Shown here one piece after another: positions 6,579 to 9,381 of a DNA stretch of 9,381 bases (its first letter is position 1; the number at the start of each line of letters is the position of its first letter). Both the position numbers and the translations under genes were made by a program. This DNA comes from Desulfitobacterium sp. Lineage in GTDB: Bacteria > Bacillota > Desulfitobacteriia > Desulfitobacteriales > Desulfitobacteriaceae. The notes beneath the pieces were generated by a model. That model was not told where the DNA came from and did not search any database. It worked only from the letters and a program-made list of their open reading frames with translations. The stretch spans positions 1 to 9,381 of the forward strand of contig JAAZLD010000134.1 of NCBI GenBank assembly GCA_012799495.1, in the 5' to 3' direction.

Positions 6579-6938
6579 TTATTTGGCGATAACTTTTTCC
6601 TTGCTCTCAATGACACTGCAACGTACATACCCTGCCACAATTCCTATGAGTGTTAAAGAAATAAATAGGCCAAAAGTTATTATTATTTCCATTGGATTAC
6701 CACTTAGAAGAAGTATCATTTCACTAGCAACTGCATTACCGGCGTTCATAACCATAATCAGTAGTCCTGCTCCTCCCCAATCAGCTAGATCTGCTGTCAT
6801 GCCATAGGGGGTAAGTAAAGCACCTAAAGTAAACCCAAGGATTAGAACTTTTGGTGGTTCTAGCTTGGTAAAAATTGCAAATATCTGAAACAACGCACAC
6901 AAAATCCCACCTAATATAAATGCATTAATATACATCAT
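6579..6938 (-). CDS. SpoVAEb-like small membrane protein
   Basis: A 119-residue hydrophobic protein of the SpoVAC/SpoVAEb family, whose sporulation members belong to the dipicolinate channel of the spore inner membrane. Membrane segments lie at about 4-24, 29-46, 56-79 and 84-105, and the tail is charged (ESKEKVIAK). Family traits are the N-terminal AFILGGILCALFQ, the KLEPPKVLIL turn and DWGGAGLLI. The usual PxTGF/SFG segment after the GGAG block is replaced by IMVMNAGNAVAS, so it is divergent. AGGAGG overlaps the stop codon of the upstream SpoVA-like gene and lies six bases before this ATG, indicating tight co-translation. None of the normal spoVA partners (spoVAA, AB, AD, AF) is visible. 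It is therefore probably not the sporulation copy, and a transport or membrane-anchor role for the molybdoenzyme is my inference. Confidence 0.75.
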   Translation of the reverse strand: MMYINAFILGGILCALFQIFAIFTKLEPPKVLILGFTLGALLTPYGMTADLADWGGAGLLIMVMNAGNAVASEMILLLSGNPMEIIITFGLFISLTLIGIVAGYVRCSVIESKEKVIAK

Positions 6939-6949
6939 GAAATGACCTC

Positions 6950-7336
6950 CTATAAGGTGTAATGGGCAACAATAGCAACTATTGTCGATAGAATTGTTCC
7001 AATTCCTACCACATATAAGATAAGCGACACCGCTGCCTTAACTCCTTCACCTGAGGAGCCAGTCTTAGATTTCGCACCTTCGTATACACCTGCAACAGCA
7101 GCTGCTAAGCCGCTAAAGGGGAGGATTGCGCCGTATGCACCGAATTTCTCGATCTTTTGATAAATCCCAAGAATAAATAGTACACCACCGATTACACCAA
7201 GGGTTAGCAGGGTCAAACGTCCTGCATTTGCAGGCTGAAGGCCTGTAGAGGAGTAAGATACAATGAGAAACTGTCCCAATACTGCGAATAGACCTCCAAC
7301 AATAAATGCTGATAAGATCTGTTTAATTTTATCCAT
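6950..7336 (-). CDS. SpoVAC/SpoVAE-like small membrane protein
   Basis: A 128-residue protein with four predicted membrane segments (about 8-27, 40-58, 64-86, 101-125). It belongs to the same SpoVA family as its neighbour: AFIVGGLFAVLGQF near the N-terminus, KFGAYGAILPFSGLAAAV in the middle (the family's GAG...P-x-(T/S)-G-(F/L) segment), then a short soluble loop GAKSKTGSSGEG. The ATG follows AAAGGAG by seven bases. It lies 84 bases after the ferredoxin gene and 11 bases before the second SpoVA-like gene, so the two are probably made together and form a hetero-oligomer, as SpoVAC and SpoVAEb are thought to do. Substrate and role are unknown. Dipicolinate transport is possible in principle, but the redox-enzyme setting points elsewhere. 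Confidence 0.78.
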   Translation of the reverse strand: MDKIKQILSAFIVGGLFAVLGQFLIVSYSSTGLQPANAGRLTLLTLGVIGGVLFILGIYQKIEKFGAYGAILPFSGLAAAVAGVYEGAKSKTGSSGEGVKAAVSLILYVVGIGTILSTIVAIVAHYTL

Positions 7337-7365
7337 CGTTATGCTCCTTTCAATACAATGGATGG

Positions 7366-7407
7366 AGAAAGACGGCGGCTAAATGGCTTAAAACCAACCG
7401 TCTTTCC
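7366..7407. repeat. Intercistronic hairpin between ferredoxin and SpoVA-like genes
   Basis: A perfect 9-base-pair stem (GAAAGACGG at 7367-7375 with CCGTCTTTC at 7398-7406) closes a 22-base loop. The minus strand gains one G-U pair (7366/7407). On the plus strand it is followed by TTTTT and looks like an intrinsic terminator, but no plus-strand gene ends here. On the minus strand no U-run follows, so it is better read as an mRNA-stabilising or partial attenuation structure in the operon. Confidence 0.55.
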
Positions 7408-7420
7408 TTTTTACCAAATC

Positions 7421-7756
7421 TTATTTGAGAGCATATAATACTTGTTTAGGATGATCTATTAATTTTTTAGCTAATTCATCTAGTGGACCATAAGTCATAC
7501 ATTTTGCCTGGCAGTGCTGTACACATGAAGGTTCTTTTCCCATTCCGACTCTTTCAGCACAAAGGTCACATTGATCTGTAGGCATAGGAACATAGGTAAA
7601 TTGCCATTTTTCCGGTGCATATTCCCAGGGGCCTAATTCAGCAACTTTAATACCAAATTGATCTACTGGAAATCCATGTTCCATTTGACATGCTACTTCA
7701 CAGCTATGGCAACCAGTACACCAATCATAATCGATTAAAATTCCGTATTTTGCCAT
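7421..7756 (-). CDS. Two-[4Fe-4S] ferredoxin subunit of the molybdoenzyme
   Basis: Electron-transfer subunit, 111 residues, related to DmsB/PhsB-type proteins but about half their length, so two clusters rather than four. The first cysteine group is C13, C16, C19, C23 (CTGCHSCEVAC). The second is C63, C66, C78, C82 (CDLC...CVQHC). By the usual ferredoxin rule, C13/C16/C19/C82 and C63/C66/C78/C23 each bind one [4Fe-4S]. A ninth cysteine, C86, takes a place where these proteins normally have CP-x-x-A. No signal peptide or membrane segment is present, so it is likely cytoplasmic. The start is only two bases after the stop of the molybdopterin subunit, implying translational coupling and a 1:1 complex. 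The start MAKYGILIDYDWC fits the family. Confidence 0.92.
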   Translation of the reverse strand: MAKYGILIDYDWCTGCHSCEVACQMEHGFPVDQFGIKVAELGPWEYAPEKWQFTYVPMPTDQCDLCAERVGMGKEPSCVQHCQAKCMTYGPLDELAKKLIDHPKQVLYALK

Positions 7757-7758
7757 CC

Positions 7759-9381
7759 TTATTCACCATCCTCTACTTTGTACAACTTAACTAACATGGT
7801 TTTGTAGTTAGATCCAAAACCACTTTTTCCGGGAATCCAAGGAACCAGGTTATTGATGTTAAGGTCAAAGACATCAAATAAGTTCTCAGGATCGGCTTCT
7901 GGGAACCACCATCCATGGTCGCAGCAGCACATCCGGGGGTCGATTACTGGTGTAGCAACTACACGTCTCTTAGCCCGGCCTCTTTGGTTCTCAACCCATA
8001 CCCAATCACCATTTTCAATACCTAACTTCTCTAGTGTTTTAGGATTTACTTCGATGATGGGATCTGGCCTTAAAGCACGCATACGTTTAACTTGACGGTG
8101 TTCGGAATGGAACATACTCCAAGTACGAGCTCCGGTTGTCAGTACTAAAGGATACTCATCCATTAGTTCCGGTGTTGAACCAGGTCCTGGTGAAGGTTCT
8201 TCAAAGTAAGGAAGTGGATCAAGCCCTGCCATTTCATAAAAGCTTGAGTATAGTTCGATTTTTCCAGTTGCTGTGTTAAATCCTACTTCACCATCAGATC
8301 TTAAGAGACCCTTTTCATAGCGACGATAGGTGAAAGGAAGATAAGCAGGTGCTTTTTCCTGTAACTCATTAAAGGTCATTCCTGTTTGTTCTAACATATG
8401 AGAGAACATTTCTTCTACATTATCCCAAGGCCACGCCTCTGGATTAAAGCGTTTACCAAGTTCAAGGTTGATTTGCATATCAGATTTACATTCTCCGATT
8501 TGAGTAACTTTATTGATAACTTCACCACGTTGACAGCCATCCCCGACACGGATTCCATTACGCTCTGGGTATGTTGCAGCAGGTAATACCACATCGGCTA
8601 GTGCCATGATGGTTGGAGGCATAAATAAGTCGACACAGGCTATAAAGTCAAGGCTATTCAAAGCTTTATATGTGCGTTGCGGATCCGCTGACATACAGGA
8701 GATAGGATTACTGGTCTGGATCCATGCTCCATGGAGTTTGTAAGGTTTTCCGGTCTCTAAGGTATCGATGAGAGTATCAGGATGAGCAATTTGGAAACCG
8801 AATTGTAGTAAAGAATATTTATCTAAGCCGATCCGTTTAGATTTTTGTTCATCGCTAATGAGTTCAGTTCCCCAACCGCCAGCATAATTGAGGATTTCAG
8901 GGGGTGCGATAATTCCGCCAGGAACATCTACGTTTCCAGTGATTTGGAATAATGCTGCGATTGCCTGACTTGCAGGTAGAGATTCCTTAGTCATGTCTAC
9001 CGCAAGACCCCATTGCATGGTAGCAGGCTTACTTTCAGCAAGGATATGAGCAGCACGACGAATTTTTTCAGCAGGTACCCAAGTGATTTCGGCAACCTTA
9101 TCTACTGGATATTCTTGCACACGTTCTTTCAATTGTTCAAAACCATAAGTCCATTTTTCGACAAATTCCTTATCATAAAGTTCTTCATTGATAATGACAT
9201 TAAGCATTCCTAAGGCAAGAGCGGCATCAGTACCTGGTCGAACCCGGAGATGTTCTTCGGCTCGGGTAGAAAGCCAAGTAACTTTCGGATCAATCATGAC
9301 AATCTTCATACCACGCTTCATCAAATCAATAACCCAGTGTCCATAAAAGCCGTCTGAATTTGATTTGAGAGGATAGTTACC
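7759..9381 (-). CDS. Molybdopterin oxidoreductase, acetylene-hydratase-like branch, N-terminus beyond right edge
   Basis: Large catalytic subunit of the DMSO-reductase superfamily, binding bis-MGD with Mo or W. The frame is open to the right edge, giving 540 visible residues. Roughly the first 200, including the N-terminal [4Fe-4S] cysteines and the metal ligand, are missing. An apparent start at 9324 is false, because the family sequence (SNSDGFYGHWVIDLMKRG) continues upstream of it. Visible motifs are VMIDPKVTWLSTRAE and RPGTDAALALGM (pterin binding), LFQITGNVDVPGG, LADVVLPAATYPERNG and a C-terminal dinucleotide-binding domain from YPLVLTTGARTWSMFHSEHRQ to the end. The CDHGWWFPE segment and FHSEHRQ resemble acetylene-hydratase-like proteins more than DmsA or nitrate reductases. 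The actual substrate cannot be inferred. The gene starts the operon visible here, with its ferredoxin two bases downstream and no NrfD-type anchor. Confidence 0.93.
   Translation of the reverse strand, partial: GNYPLKSNSDGFYGHWVIDLMKRGMKIVMIDPKVTWLSTRAEEHLRVRPGTDAALALGMLNVIINEELYDKEFVEKWTYGFEQLKERVQEYPVDKVAEITWVPAEKIRRAAHILAESKPATMQWGLAVDMTKESLPASQAIAALFQITGNVDVPGGIIAPPEILNYAGGWGTELISDEQKSKRIGLDKYSLLQFGFQIAHPDTLIDTLETGKPYKLHGAWIQTSNPISCMSADPQRTYKALNSLDFIACVDLFMPPTIMALADVVLPAATYPERNGIRVGDGCQRGEVINKVTQIGECKSDMQINLELGKRFNPEAWPWDNVEEMFSHMLEQTGMTFNELQEKAPAYLPFTYRRYEKGLLRSDGEVGFNTATGKIELYSSFYEMAGLDPLPYFEEPSPGPGSTPELMDEYPLVLTTGARTWSMFHSEHRQVKRMRALRPDPIIEVNPKTLEKLGIENGDWVWVENQRGRAKRRVVATPVIDPRMCCCDHGWWFPEADPENLFDVFDLNINNLVPWIPGKSGFGSNYKTMLVKLYKVEDGE

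Noticed and set aside
6535..6807. Plus-strand frame of 90 residues opposite the second SpoVA-like gene
   Set aside because: It is antisense to a hydrophobic gene, has no supporting upstream signals and no recognisable family.
9324..9381. Start of the molybdopterin subunit near 9324
   Set aside because: The reading frame and family sequence continue without a break to the window edge, so the gene is truncated by the window, not naturally short.
1..9381. CRISPR array, tRNA/rRNA genes, insertion sequences
   Set aside because: No regularly spaced repeats, no cloverleaf or rRNA sequence and no transposase or terminal repeats were seen on reading both strands.

Overview
The window looks like chromosome from an anaerobic, endospore-forming, AT-rich member of the Firmicutes, most like the Peptococcaceae/Desulfitobacteriales (Desulfitobacterium- or Desulfosporosinus-like). 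This rests on the protein types: two sigma-54 enhancer-binding regulators, clostridial-type beta-oxidation enzymes, a molybdopterin enzyme of the acetylene-hydratase-like branch and SpoVA-family membrane proteins. It also rests on strong AGGAGG-type ribosome sites and AT-rich spacers. The genus is an inference. Every gene I can support is on the minus strand, so transcription runs from the right edge to the left edge. The left and right edges both cut through genes.

Right part (9381 to about 6340): one apparent operon. In transcription order it holds a molybdopterin oxidoreductase (N-terminus outside the window), a 111-residue two-cluster ferredoxin subunit 2 bases downstream, two small SpoVA-family membrane proteins, and a 46-residue zinc-ribbon protein missed by ordinary length cut-offs. 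A hairpin closes the unit. No DmsC/NrfD-type membrane anchor is present. The SpoVA-like pair sits in its place, which makes this the most unusual arrangement in the window.

Middle part (about 6310 to 2050): two sigma-54-dependent activators with different sensors, each with its own candidate housekeeping promoter and terminator-like hairpin. The first is AcoR/DhaR-like with a GAF-type sensor. It is split by a one-base frameshift near 6014, so it is either a young pseudogene or a sequence error. The second is intact, with a CBS pair, two PAS domains, AAA+ and a Fis-type helix-turn-helix. Its best start is an ATG at 4202 with a good ribosome site.

Left part (about 2050 to 1): a 340-base spacer with a well-spaced -24/-12 (sigma-54) promoter, then 3-hydroxybutyryl-CoA dehydrogenase and an acetyl-CoA acetyltransferase (C-terminus outside the window). 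Together these interconvert acetyl-CoA, acetoacetyl-CoA and 3-hydroxybutyryl-CoA, as in butyrate or crotonate metabolism. The CBS-PAS-PAS activator lies directly upstream of the sigma-54 promoter and is the obvious candidate to control it. What the molybdoenzyme/SpoVA-like operon does cannot be settled from the sequence.
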